Shown here piece by piece: positions 1 to 7,522 of a stretch of DNA of 64,000 nucleotides; the stretch's first letter is position 1; the number at the start of each line of letters is the position of its first letter. The DNA comes from Paenibacillus hemerocallicola. Lineage in GTDB: Bacteria > Bacillota > Bacilli > Paenibacillales > NBRC-103111. Position numbers and translations under genes: made by a program. The notes below the pieces were generated by a model. It was not told the DNA's origin. It saw nothing but the letters and a program-made list of their open reading frames with translations, and searched no databases. The DNA is taken from positions 32,026-96,025 of the forward strand of contig NZ_VDCQ01000033.1 in NCBI RefSeq assembly GCF_006265175.1. Direction: 5' to 3'.

Positions 1-596
1 TGTGCGATGAAGCTCGCAGCTATAATTTCTACAGCGTGTGCGTCAACAGCGGTTGGGTGCCGACCTGCATCCGGGCACTGGATGGAAGCGCGGTGCGAGT
101 CAGTGCCGTAGTCGGTTTTCCGCTGGGCGCCACCCTTAGCGAGGCGAAGGCGTTCGAAGCGGCCAAGGCGGCGGAGTGCGGCGCGACCGATATCGATATG
201 GTTTTGCAGATCGGGGCGCTGCTCGCCGGCGACGAGTCGCTGGTGAGAGAGGATATACGGGCGGTCGTGGAAGCGGTAAAGGGGAAAGCGATCGTAAAGG
301 TCATACTGGAAACCGGCTTTTTGAACGAAGAGCAGAAAAGGACCGCGTGCCGTCTGGCCGAGGAGGCCGGGGCGCATTTCGTCAAAACGTCGACCGGCTT
401 CGGTCCGGGAGGGGCGACCGTTGACGATGTGAAACTGATGCGGGCGGCCGTCTCGCCGGACGTTCAGGTGAAAGCGTCCGGCGGCGTCCGCGATTTGGCG
501 TCCGCACTGGCCATGATCGAGGCGGGGGCGTCGAGACTCGGTACGAGCTCGGGAGTAGCGATCGTAAGCGGCGCCGGCGGAACGGCATCTTACTGA
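1..596 (+). CDS. deoC: Deoxyribose-phosphate aldolase, 5'-truncated by window edge
   Basis: This enzyme cleaves 2-deoxyribose 5-phosphate to glyceraldehyde 3-phosphate and acetaldehyde in deoxynucleoside catabolism in the cytosol. The frame is open from base 3, so the N-terminus lies outside the window. Visible family features are SVCVNSGWV, the aspartate in DIDMVLQIG, the Schiff-base lysine in HFVKTSTGFGPGG and the second active-site lysine in VKASGGVRD. The C-terminal phosphate-binding region SRLGTSSG is complete and the frame ends at TGA 594-596. The convergent Na/Pi transporter gene ends 33 bases downstream, and I see no convincing terminator between them. The identification is firm; only the 5' end is missing. 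Confidence 0.95.
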   Translation, partial: CDEARSYNFYSVCVNSGWVPTCIRALDGSAVRVSAVVGFPLGATLSEAKAFEAAKAAECGATDIDMVLQIGALLAGDESLVREDIRAVVEAVKGKAIVKVILETGFLNEEQKRTACRLAEEAGAHFVKTSTGFGPGGATVDDVKLMRAAVSPDVQVKASGGVRDLASALAMIEAGASRLGTSSGVAIVSGAGGTASY

Positions 597-628
597 TGGC
601 GGGTAATGACCTTTTAGGCCCATGGACT

Positions 629-1603
629 TTATACCGTCTTCGTCCCGATTCTTCTCAATACGGGCAAATAGCAGACAGGCAGCGCTATAATCGAACAGAC
701 AACGTTGAATATCGTCTGGGCGTGCGCGATCTGACCGGAAGGATTGGCCGCCAGCAGCGCCGAAGACTCGTGCAGCAGCGGCAGCAGCGGGAGAAATAGC
801 AGCGCGCCGCCTACATTGAGCGCAATGTGCGACCAGGCTACGAATTGGCCGTTTTTGCTGCCGCCGACGGCGGCAAGCAAAGCGGTTGCGCATGTGCCGA
901 CGTTCGCGCCCAGCACGATGGCGATGCCGAGCTCGACCGGGATGGCGTCGACTGCGGCAAGTCCCATCGTCATCGCTATCGTGGCGGCGCTGCTGTGGAT
1001 AATCGCGGTGAGCACCGCTCCCGCGATAACGCCCCACAGGATGCTCCGCTGCGCATGCTCGACGAACCAGCCGAACAATCCGCGGGATTGCAAGGCTGGG
1101 ACGATCGTCTGCATCACCTCGACGCCGAGCATGACCGAAGCGAAGCCGCTGACGGCGAGCGAAAGGGAACGGATATGGTGCAACATACGATGGAACCTCA
1201 TCCTGCGCGAAACGATGGGCCAAGGGAACAAGGTAGACAGCCATACGGAGCTTGAGGCGAGCAGCAGCGGAAAGGCCAGCTTGGTCAAATTCAGCCCGAT
1301 CAATTCGGTCGTAATGCAAGTGCCGATATTCGAGCCGAGAATAATGCCCAGCGTTTTCGGGAACGTCATGATTCGGGCGTTGACCAGTCCGATCGTAATA
1401 ACCGTTATCGCGCTGCTGCTTTGAAGCGCGGCGGTAACGCCGGTACCGATCAGCATGCCGCGGAGCGGAGTTCGCGTAAACCGTTCTACGAGACCGGTCA
1501 AATAGGAGCCGGCCCATTGGTGCAGCGCCAGCTCCATCACTTTCATGCCGGTCAGAAATATGCCGAGCCCGACCAGCATCGGCAATAGGATATGGGTGAT
1601 CAT
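629..1603 (-). CDS. Na/Pi cotransporter family protein (YqeW/NptA-like)
   Basis: This is an integral membrane protein of 324 residues, predicted to import phosphate with sodium. It shows the internal duplication of the family. The first half has LQSSSAITVITIG and GSNIGTCIT, and the second half has IHSSAATIAM and GANVGTCAT. These QSS-type motifs form the substrate site in the family. It lacks the C-terminal PhoU-like domain of longer members. The ATG at 1603 follows an AAAGGAG ribosome site. In B. subtilis the homologue yqeW lies near rpsU, which fits the synteny seen here. Substrate and direction of transport are inferred from the family. Confidence 0.9.
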   Translation of the reverse strand: MITHILLPMLVGLGIFLTGMKVMELALHQWAGSYLTGLVERFTRTPLRGMLIGTGVTAALQSSSAITVITIGLVNARIMTFPKTLGIILGSNIGTCITTELIGLNLTKLAFPLLLASSSVWLSTLFPWPIVSRRMRFHRMLHHIRSLSLAVSGFASVMLGVEVMQTIVPALQSRGLFGWFVEHAQRSILWGVIAGAVLTAIIHSSAATIAMTMGLAAVDAIPVELGIAIVLGANVGTCATALLAAVGGSKNGQFVAWSHIALNVGGALLFLPLLPLLHESSALLAANPSGQIAHAQTIFNVVCSIIALPVCYLPVLRRIGTKTV

Positions 1604-1732
1604 GCAGGTCTCCTTTTTAACTGGAATCGAACCGTTTGTACCATCTTATGTGTATGGATAGACAAGCATGACAAGCTGCGGATGCGAATAAGCCGTCCAG
1701 GCAGCGAAAATGGAGCTGGAGGAAAATAAGTT

Positions 1733-3100
1733 ATGGCATCCGTCATTTTGGACCGCAAAAGGAAAAAGCGGCTGGAGCAAGGGCATCCGTGGATTTACGC
1801 CAATGAAATCGCGAGCATGGAAGGAAGCTGCGAGCCGGGAGACCTCGTCTCGGTTATGAGCCATACGGGGCAATATTTGGGATGCGGCTATATGAATCCG
1901 AAATCGCAAATCGCCGTCCGGATCGTATCGTACTCGCCTTTGGAGGAGATGGACCGGGAGTTTTTTGCCGACCGCATCCGTCAAGCGATGCAGCTTAGAA
2001 GCCGCTTCGTCGGCGAGTCTACCGGTTACCGGCTCGTTTACGGGGAAGCGGATTTTCTGCCCGGCCTGGTCGTCGACCGGTTTGGCGACGTGTTGGTCAT
2101 CCAGGTGCTGTCGCTCGGCATGGAGCGGCGCAAAAGCGTAATCGTGGAGACGCTCGCGGAGCTGCTCCAGCCGAAGGGCATCTATGAGCGCAGCGATGTG
2201 TCGGTGCGCGAGCTTGAAGGGCTCGAGCAGACGAAAGGAACGCTTTACGGCGAATGTCCGCGATTTGTGGACATTTTCGAGAACGGCCTCCGGGTCGAGG
2301 TCGATATCGAGCAAGGGCAGAAGACGGGATACTTTTTCGATCAGCGCGAAAACCGCGAGGCCATCGGCAAGCTGATGACCGGGTGGGGGGCGCGAAGCGG
2401 GATCCGTCTGTCGGTCGATGAAGACTCGGGCAGGCCGGTTCCCGTCAACGCAAACGGCAAAATTGTCACGTTTCCCTACTGGGACGGCGCGTCCGTGCTG
2501 GAGTGCTTCTCCCATACGGGAAGCTTCACGCTGAACGCGTGCCAATCCGGAGCGAAGAGGGTCACCTGTCTCGATATATCCGAGCATGCGATCGAGAATG
2601 CGAAACGGAATGTAGAGAAGAACGGCTTTGCCGATCGGGTGGAGTTCGTCGTAGCCGACGCGTTCGATTATTTGCGAGTTCAGGTGAAAGGGCTTGACGA
2701 ACGGCGAGCGCGGGCCAATGCGGGGCAAGCCGGGGAGAAGGTGGACACCTCCAAGCCGGTCGGGTCGGAAGGCCGGACATGGGACGTGATCATCCTGGAT
2801 CCTCCGGCGTTCGCCAAAACGAAGAGCGCCGTGGACGGAGCTCTGAGAGGGTACAAGGATATAAACCTGCATGCGATGAAGCTCGTCAACGAGGGCGGTT
2901 ATCTCGTTACGGCAAGCTGCTCGTATCATGTTCGGCCGGAGGCGTTTCTCGATACGATTTTGGCGGCTGCGGCCGACGCCCGCAAAGTGCTGCGGCTGAT
3001 CGAATACCGCGGCGCGGGCAAAGACCACCCGCATATACTGGGCGTAGATGAAGGCGATTATTTGAAGTTCGCCATTTTCGAGGTGCGCTCCAGAGCATAG
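1733..3100 (+). CDS. Class I SAM-dependent rRNA methyltransferase (RlmI/YwbD-like, COG1092)
   Basis: This 455-residue protein has a PUA-like N-terminus (about residues 1-70) with HPWIYANEI, a central domain, and a C-terminal Rossmann methyltransferase. The SAM-binding motif is VLECFSHTGSF near residue 255, with an acidic residue in CLDISEHAIENA. The catalytic-type loop is ILDPPAFAK near residue 355. The family includes RlmI, which methylates 23S rRNA cytosine (m5C1962 in E. coli). Two segments look inserted compared with ordinary members: about residues 217-249, just before the SAM motif, and about residues 316-349, before the DPPAF motif. These explain a length above the usual near-400 residues. 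The exact rRNA target cannot be read from the sequence. Confidence 0.87.
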   Translation: MASVILDRKRKKRLEQGHPWIYANEIASMEGSCEPGDLVSVMSHTGQYLGCGYMNPKSQIAVRIVSYSPLEEMDREFFADRIRQAMQLRSRFVGESTGYRLVYGEADFLPGLVVDRFGDVLVIQVLSLGMERRKSVIVETLAELLQPKGIYERSDVSVRELEGLEQTKGTLYGECPRFVDIFENGLRVEVDIEQGQKTGYFFDQRENREAIGKLMTGWGARSGIRLSVDEDSGRPVPVNANGKIVTFPYWDGASVLECFSHTGSFTLNACQSGAKRVTCLDISEHAIENAKRNVEKNGFADRVEFVVADAFDYLRVQVKGLDERRARANAGQAGEKVDTSKPVGSEGRTWDVIILDPPAFAKTKSAVDGALRGYKDINLHAMKLVNEGGYLVTASCSYHVRPEAFLDTILAAAADARKVLRLIEYRGAGKDHPHILGVDEGDYLKFAIFEVRSRA

Positions 3101-3159
3101 GATTCGGATCCGACTACGGTACTTGTTCTAAAACAGCTTTCCGAAAGGGAGGAGACGGC

Positions 3160-3507
3160 ATGAAGCCGATTGACCCGCATGCGGTACAGCGCGTAATCGA
3201 TAAGCTGAAAAACCAGGATTTGTTTCTCCATCTCGAAATGACGACGGGCGCCTACGCTTCGCATTTCGACAGCTCGAAATTTACGGCTTCCACTTTTTTG
3301 AAGAACGGCGTCGTCCGGTTTGCCGAAGGATCGATTGCCGGCGGCGGCCCCGCATTTCGCGTCGGGCTGAAAACCGATACGGGCTGGGTTTATTCCGAAG
3401 GCCTGACCCATTGGGAGGGCGAAGACGAGGACACCCTCCTTATGGCGGGATTTGACGGCGAAGGCAAGCTTGTAGTCGGACTGCAGCTGGGGCGGAAACC
3501 GTTTTGA
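3160..3507 (+). CDS. yojF: YojF family protein (DUF1806), BshB2 partner
   Basis: This small protein of 115 residues resembles B. subtilis YojF. It starts MKPIDPHAVQRVIDKL and contains LFLHLEMTTGAYASH and FRVGLKTDTGWVYSEGLTHW. No membrane segment or signal is visible. The GGGAGGAG ribosome site is well placed before the ATG. The bacillithiol deacetylase gene follows 34 bases later, the same yojF-yojG order as in Bacillus, so the two are probably cotranscribed. The biochemical role of YojF is not established; a supporting role for BshB2 is inferred from this neighbourhood. Confidence 0.85.
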   Translation: MKPIDPHAVQRVIDKLKNQDLFLHLEMTTGAYASHFDSSKFTASTFLKNGVVRFAEGSIAGGGPAFRVGLKTDTGWVYSEGLTHWEGEDEDTLLMAGFDGEGKLVVGLQLGRKPF

Positions 3508-3541
3508 AACGAATTCTCGCATAAGAAAGAGGGGGAAGGCG

Positions 3542-4195
3542 ATGGAACGTCAGCGACACGTTTTGGTGATACTTCCGCATCCGGATGACGAAACCGCGCT
3601 ATCGGGTACGGTTGCGCTGCATATTCGGCAAGGAACGCCGGTAACCTACGTATGCCTTACTTTGGGCGAAATGGGGCGGAATATGGGGGTGCCGCCGATT
3701 GCCAACCGGGTAACCCTTCCAGCCATCCGCAAGCTGGAGCTGGAGGAGTCGTGTCGGGTTATCGGCATTCAAGATTTACGGCAGTGGGGCTTGCACGATA
3801 AAACCGTCGAGTTTGAAAACAGGGATGCTTTGATCGGGCGGATCGAAGCTGTCATCGCGGAGCTATCCCCGTCTCTGATTCTCACATTCTACCCTGGCTA
3901 CAGTGTGCATCCGGACCATGACGCTTGCGGGAGCGCCGTAATCGGCGCGGTGGAGAAAATGCCCGCTTCGGCCAGACCGGAGGTGCACTGCGTCGCTTTC
4001 GCCGTAGGCTGCGAGGAAATATTGGGCCAGCCGGATATCGTAAACGATGTAAGCGAGCTGCTCGATCTGAAGCTTCGCTCTCTCGAAGCGCATCAATCCC
4101 AGTTCCGGCACATGTCGAGCATTTTATCGTTGGAGGACGAGAAGCTGCGCAGCCGGTGGGGCAAAGAACGATTTTGGACATACCGGTTCGATTGA
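3542..4195 (+). CDS. bshB2: Bacillithiol biosynthesis deacetylase BshB2 (LmbE/PIG-L family)
   Basis: This zinc-dependent deacetylase removes acetyl from GlcNAc-malate in bacillithiol (low-molecular-weight thiol) synthesis. It has 217 residues. The LmbE/PIG-L signature PHPDDETALSGT lies near the N-terminus, and the second metal-binding region is YSVHPDHDACG. The strand following the first motif, VTYVCLTLGEMGRNMG, is typical of BshB2. It is the second gene of a yojF-bshB2 pair and is followed by two terminator hairpins, so the transcription unit ends here. Assignment to BshB2 rather than another LmbE protein rests on the motif style and the YojF neighbour. Confidence 0.9.
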   Translation: MERQRHVLVILPHPDDETALSGTVALHIRQGTPVTYVCLTLGEMGRNMGVPPIANRVTLPAIRKLELEESCRVIGIQDLRQWGLHDKTVEFENRDALIGRIEAVIAELSPSLILTFYPGYSVHPDHDACGSAVIGAVEKMPASARPEVHCVAFAVGCEEILGQPDIVNDVSELLDLKLRSLEAHQSQFRHMSSILSLEDEKLRSRWGKERFWTYRFD

Positions 4196-4213
4196 GAGAT
4201 CGGGCGTCCGCCG

Positions 4214-4263
4214 ACAAATCCCCGTCCGATCGGGCAGCGCCGAATCGGACGGGGATTTGTTTT
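4214..4263 (+). terminator. Intrinsic terminator after bshB2
   Basis: A perfect 17-bp inverted repeat (4214-4230 with 4244-4260) encloses a 13-base loop and runs into TTTT. It lies 18 bases after the bshB2 stop codon. The arms begin ACAAATCCCCG. Confidence 0.9.
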
Positions 4264-4319
4264 GTCCGTCGGATCGAATCGTTCAACCGCCGGTTGGATT
4301 CCTGCTTCAAATGATGGCG

Positions 4320-4340
4320 AAGGCCTTTCCCGGCCTTTTT
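4320..4340 (+). terminator. Second, short terminator-like hairpin
   Basis: AAGGCC and GGCCTT (4320-4325 and 4332-4337) pair around a six-base loop and are followed by a T run. It probably backs up the stronger terminator upstream. From here to the lacI promoter (about 4341-4450) I see no coding potential. Confidence 0.55.
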
Positions 4341-4457
4341 CGATGAAGGACCATTAGTATCCATATTGTATCAGGATGCATTGAAGCGGACAATCGCAGA
4401 CGGACCGGGGAAACATTTGCGGAATGACGAAAATATATCCTGCTCGGCCGCAACAAA

Positions 4458-4466
4458 TGATATAAT
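4458..4466 (+). promoter_or_regulatory. Extended -10 element for the lacI-type gene
   Basis: TGATATAAT at 4458-4466 is a perfect SigA -10 hexamer with an upstream TGn extension. No good -35 lies at 17 bases, which is common for extended -10 promoters. The start codon is about 48 bases downstream. Confidence 0.55.
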
Positions 4467-4513
4467 AGAATAAAAAACGACATGACATGGAGTCGGCTGG
4501 GAGCGTACGAGTG

Positions 4514-5524
4514 ATGAAAACAACCATTTATGACATCGCAAAAGCGGCGGGCGTATCAATCGCGACCGTCTCCAAGGTCATCAACGGCACGGGCCGGATC
4601 AGCACTGAGACTCGTGAGCGCGTAAATGAAATCATGCAGGAGCTCGATTATCAGCCGAGTGTCGTGGCATCGGCGCTGACCGGCAAAAGCACGTTTACGA
4701 TCGGTTTGCTTATTCCGGATTTGGCGAATCCGCTCTATGCGGAAATTGCCCGGAGCGTGGAGGACCGCGGGCGGGAGCTCGGCTTCAATCTCGTCATGTG
4801 CAGCACCGACAACAATCCGCGGAGGGAAGGGGACTATATTACCTTTCTCAAGCAAAAAAGGGTAGACGGCATTATTATCTCTACCGGCGTCAGCAATGAA
4901 ATAGGCTTGAAAAATTTGGCCAAGCAAAAAATTCCGGTTGCCCTGGTAACGCGGGATATTCCTTCGCTTGGAGCGGACAGCGTCAAGATTGACGACTTCC
5001 TCGGCGGCTATCAGGCGGCGTCCCACTTGATCGGCCTCGGCCACAGGCACATCGCGGTCATTACCGAGGATTTGAATCTGAACAGCAGCAAGGAGCGGGT
5101 GAGAGGGTACCGGTACGCGCTGGAGGAAGCCGGAATCGACGGCGACAAGCAATTTTGCGTAGAAAGCGTCTCGTCCGTCGAAGAGGGCAAGCGGCATGCT
5201 TTGGAGATGCTTCGCTCGGAAGATTCTCCTACGGCCATATTCGCGAGCAACGATTTGCTGGCGATCGGAGCCGTACAAGCCGCCAAGGAGCTGCGGCTGA
5301 CGATTCCGTGGGACTTGTCGGTCATCGGCTTCGACAATACGTTGTTGGCCGGCATCGTAGATCCTCCGCTGACGACCGTTGCGCAGCCCATCGCGCAAAT
5401 GGGTCGGCAAGTGATGGATTTGATCATCCAGGAAGTCCGCGGTCAAAAACAGACCAAGCAGCGAATCGTCCTGATGCCTGAGCTGATCGTGCGGCAATCG
5501 ACCACGTTCCCGCGCAAAGTTTGA
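4514..5524 (+). CDS. LacI family transcriptional regulator
   Basis: This is a sugar-responsive DNA-binding repressor of about 336 residues. The N-terminal LacI helix-turn-helix reads TIYDIAKAAGVSIATVSKV, followed by the hinge helix YQPSVVASALTGKST. The periplasmic-binding-like sensor domain starts at IGLLIPDLANPLYAEI and ends with LTTVAQPIAQMG. I chose ATG 4514 because the HTH begins directly after it. GTG 4511 and ATG 4487 are alternatives in the same frame. The DUF4432 sugar-epimerase-like gene follows after a terminator, so it may be a target, but I found no clear operator. The effector cannot be deduced. Confidence 0.9.
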   Translation: MKTTIYDIAKAAGVSIATVSKVINGTGRISTETRERVNEIMQELDYQPSVVASALTGKSTFTIGLLIPDLANPLYAEIARSVEDRGRELGFNLVMCSTDNNPRREGDYITFLKQKRVDGIIISTGVSNEIGLKNLAKQKIPVALVTRDIPSLGADSVKIDDFLGGYQAASHLIGLGHRHIAVITEDLNLNSSKERVRGYRYALEEAGIDGDKQFCVESVSSVEEGKRHALEMLRSEDSPTAIFASNDLLAIGAVQAAKELRLTIPWDLSVIGFDNTLLAGIVDPPLTTVAQPIAQMGRQVMDLIIQEVRGQKQTKQRIVLMPELIVRQSTTFPRKV

Positions 5525-5576
5525 TCGATTTTCAAGCGGCCGACCTAGACCATGGGTCCCGCGTCCGCAATGAACG

Positions 5577-5600
5577 GCTGTCCGAGAGGGCAGCTTTTTT
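5577..5600 (+). terminator. Terminator after the lacI-type gene
   Basis: GCTGTCC (5577-5583) pairs with GGGCAGC (5588-5594) with one G-U pair around a GAGA tetraloop, followed by six Ts. Confidence 0.8.
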
Positions 5601-5665
5601 AACGGTTAATAATTTATGGATTTCGGGCTCCTCGCAAAGTACCTGGATAAACATCGGAGCAGTAG

Positions 5666-5686
5666 CCCCGCTTTGCGGGGTTATTT
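5666..5686 (+). terminator. GC-rich hairpin upstream of the DUF4432 gene
   Basis: CCCCGC and GCGGGG (5666-5671 and 5675-5680) pair with a TTT loop and are followed by TTATTT. It sits about 70 bases before the next start codon, so it could be a second terminator or part of that gene's leader. Confidence 0.45.
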
Positions 5687-5753
5687 AACGCCGAGGCAAG
5701 CCTAGCTTAGCTTCGGCAGCCACGACAAACTGCTGAATAATGGAGGGCCGTCG

Positions 5754-6803
5754 ATGCGGTTATACGGAAAAGAATGGACTCGCCGGGAGCTTGAAGCCCG
5801 GGTAGGGAATATGGGTCAAATAGGCGGCATACGGCGATTGAGGCATCAGGAAGGAAAAGAAGCCGGCGTCGAGGTTATCCAGCTGCGCACGGGTGCCGGC
5901 CTTGTATTTGAAGTGACGCCCGAGAAAGGGCTCGACGTATCGTTGGCGGAGCTGTTCGGCGCGCCCGTCTCGTGGCAATCCCCCAACGGCAATGTTCATC
6001 CCATGCATTACGAGCCGAAAGGGGCGGACTGGCTACGGACCGCTTCCGGAGGACTGTTGATGACGTGCGGTCTCGTTCATGCGGGCTCGCCTAGCGTTGA
6101 CGATACAGGCAGCTACGGACTTCATGGTAGAGCTCACCATACTCCGGCCAGACTTGTATCGGCTGCGGAGCAATGGGCGGGAGACGAGCTCGAGCTGCGA
6201 GTGTCCGGAACCGTCGAAGAGACGTCGATCGCAGGGGATAAGCTAAGGCTTTCGCGCGAGATTTCCGCCAAAATGGGTGAGAACCGCATCGTTATTCGGG
6301 ACACTGTCGAAAATTTCGGCTTCAAATCGGCCCCGCACCTTATGCTGTATCATTTCAACTTCGGTTTTCCGCTGCTCGGCGAACAAACGACCGTCACCTT
6401 CCCTCCGGCCACCTTATCGCCCCGGGATCCTGATTACTCCACCGATCGGCACGAGCATTGGGAGACTCCGGACGGGGAAGCGGTCGAGCGTGTTTATTAT
6501 CATCGGCTGCTCCGGGACAAGCTCGAAGATTCGGGAATGGCCGAAGTACACATTCGGAATCCGTCTTTTCCGATTGGCGGCCTTTCGCGTCCATTATCCG
6601 TCAAGCTGAGGTGGTCGGCACACACTTTGCCGTTGTTGGTGCAGTGGCGTATGCCCGGCGCCGGTGATCATGTTCTCGGGTTGGAGCCATCGAACTGCGT
6701 AGTGGGGGGACGAGAGGCAGTGGAGCAAGATCTCGGGAGCTTGCCATGTCTGAAGCCCGGAGAGTCGGTGCATTACATGCTGGAACTGATAATGGAATAT
6801 TAA
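5754..6803 (+). CDS. DUF4432 / aldose 1-epimerase-like protein
   Basis: This cytosolic protein of 349 residues has the beta-sandwich pattern of galactose-mutarotase-like proteins in the DUF4432 family. Useful landmarks are EVTPEKGLDVSLAELFGAPV, the GGLLMTCGL segment, YGLHGRAHHTPA with candidate active-site histidines, and LMLYHFNFGFPLL. It ends with LKPGESVHYMLELIMEY. The ATG follows GGAGGGCCGTCG. Members are thought to act on sugar anomers or other small sugars, but the substrate is unknown. A LacI regulator gene sits upstream on the same strand, separated by hairpins, which suggests a carbohydrate context. Confidence 0.8.
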   Translation: MRLYGKEWTRRELEARVGNMGQIGGIRRLRHQEGKEAGVEVIQLRTGAGLVFEVTPEKGLDVSLAELFGAPVSWQSPNGNVHPMHYEPKGADWLRTASGGLLMTCGLVHAGSPSVDDTGSYGLHGRAHHTPARLVSAAEQWAGDELELRVSGTVEETSIAGDKLRLSREISAKMGENRIVIRDTVENFGFKSAPHLMLYHFNFGFPLLGEQTTVTFPPATLSPRDPDYSTDRHEHWETPDGEAVERVYYHRLLRDKLEDSGMAEVHIRNPSFPIGGLSRPLSVKLRWSAHTLPLLVQWRMPGAGDHVLGLEPSNCVVGGREAVEQDLGSLPCLKPGESVHYMLELIMEY

Positions 6804-6925
6804 TCTTTTTGTCTTTAATAGCGGGTACATACGAAAAAGCGAGTATGGTTACTCTAATAGCGACATTTCTTGGCTCATTCGGCGGAATGGGCCTTATTAC
6901 CGTTTATTTGCCATATTCCCCGGCG

Positions 6926-6955
6926 TTGACTTGAACATGCGGAATCGTGTAAGCT
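6926..6955 (+). promoter_or_regulatory. Putative SigA promoter of the marR-exporter unit
   Basis: TTGACT at 6926-6931 is a good -35. At 18 bases comes TAAGCT (6950-6955), a weak -10. The transcript start would fall just before the TTTAGTACTAAA palindrome. The call is tentative because of the poor -10. Confidence 0.4.
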
Positions 6956-6964
6956 AACATTTAG

Positions 6965-6976
6965 TTTAGTACTAAA
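6965..6976 (+). promoter_or_regulatory. Perfect 12-bp palindrome, candidate MarR operator
   Basis: TTTAGTACTAAA is a perfect palindrome 46 bases before the marR start and immediately downstream of the predicted -10. MarR proteins commonly bind such short palindromes in their own promoter region. Binding by this protein is inferred from position and symmetry only. Confidence 0.5.
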
Positions 6977-7022
6977 ATATTTATTCATAAACAAATGAGT
7001 CGTAAACGAATGGGGGTGCGAA

Positions 7023-7472
7023 ATGCCCGAGATCAGCAGCCAGCTGCTGGAACTTAGTACCATGTTCCGAAGCTTGGTCAAGAAGATGACCAACGAATGG
7101 AAACGGCGGATGGGCGACGGATTTTCGATGACGCAATTCCGTACGCTTTACGTGTTAAATTCGCGCGGACCGCAAAAGGCGGCCGATTTGGCCGAAATTT
7201 TGTGCGTTACGTCCGGAGCGATTACCGGCCTAGCCGATAAATTGATTTTGAAGCAGCTACTCGAAAGGCAAAGGAGTGAGGATGATCGGAGAGTCGTCTA
7301 TTTGAGCATTACGGAGCAAGGGAAAGAAATGCTCGACGGCTTGCTGGAGAAGCAGAAGGAGACGATTTCTTTGTTTTTCGAAGGATTGCCGAAGGAAGAT
7401 ATCGATCATCTGAAGCGTATTTTCGAGCTTATGCTCATACGCGTCGATCAGTTGGAACAAGAGAAGGATTAG
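7023..7472 (+). CDS. MarR family transcriptional regulator (YusO-like)
   Basis: This winged-helix regulator of 149 residues has the MarR core: MTQFRTLYVLNSRGPQKAAD, the recognition region CVTSGAITGLADKLILK and the wing LERQRSEDDRRVVYLSIT. Long helices at both ends form the dimer interface. The start ATG follows a GGGGGTG site. The major-facilitator exporter gene follows 50 bases later, as in the B. subtilis yusO-yusP pair. Repression of the exporter, relieved by a small lipophilic ligand, is the likely arrangement. The stop codon TAG lies inside the first unit of an 11-bp tandem repeat. Confidence 0.9.
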   Translation: MPEISSQLLELSTMFRSLVKKMTNEWKRRMGDGFSMTQFRTLYVLNSRGPQKAADLAEILCVTSGAITGLADKLILKQLLERQRSEDDRRVVYLSITEQGKEMLDGLLEKQKETISLFFEGLPKEDIDHLKRIFELMLIRVDQLEQEKD

Positions 7473-7515
7473 AGAAGGATTAGAGAAGGATTAGAGAAGG
7501 ATTAGAGAAGGAGTA
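7461..7515 (+). repeat. Five tandem 11-bp repeats at the marR-exporter junction
   Basis: Four exact copies of GAGAAGGATTA (from 7461, 7472, 7483 and 7494) are followed by a fifth variant, GAGAAGGAGTA (7505-7515). The first copy encodes the last residues and stop of MarR. The last copy supplies the AAGGAG ribosome site of the exporter, nine bases before its TTG. Every copy carries an AAGG core and a TAG. Confidence 0.95.
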
Positions 7516-7522
7516 GAGAAGC

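Noticed and set aside
1646..3034. 462-codon open frame opposite the rRNA methyltransferase
   Set aside because: It is antisense to a firmly identified gene and has no known domain.
6746..6934. 62-codon frame at the end of the DUF4432 gene
   Set aside because: It overlaps the DUF4432 C-terminus, lacks a ribosome site and resembles no protein.
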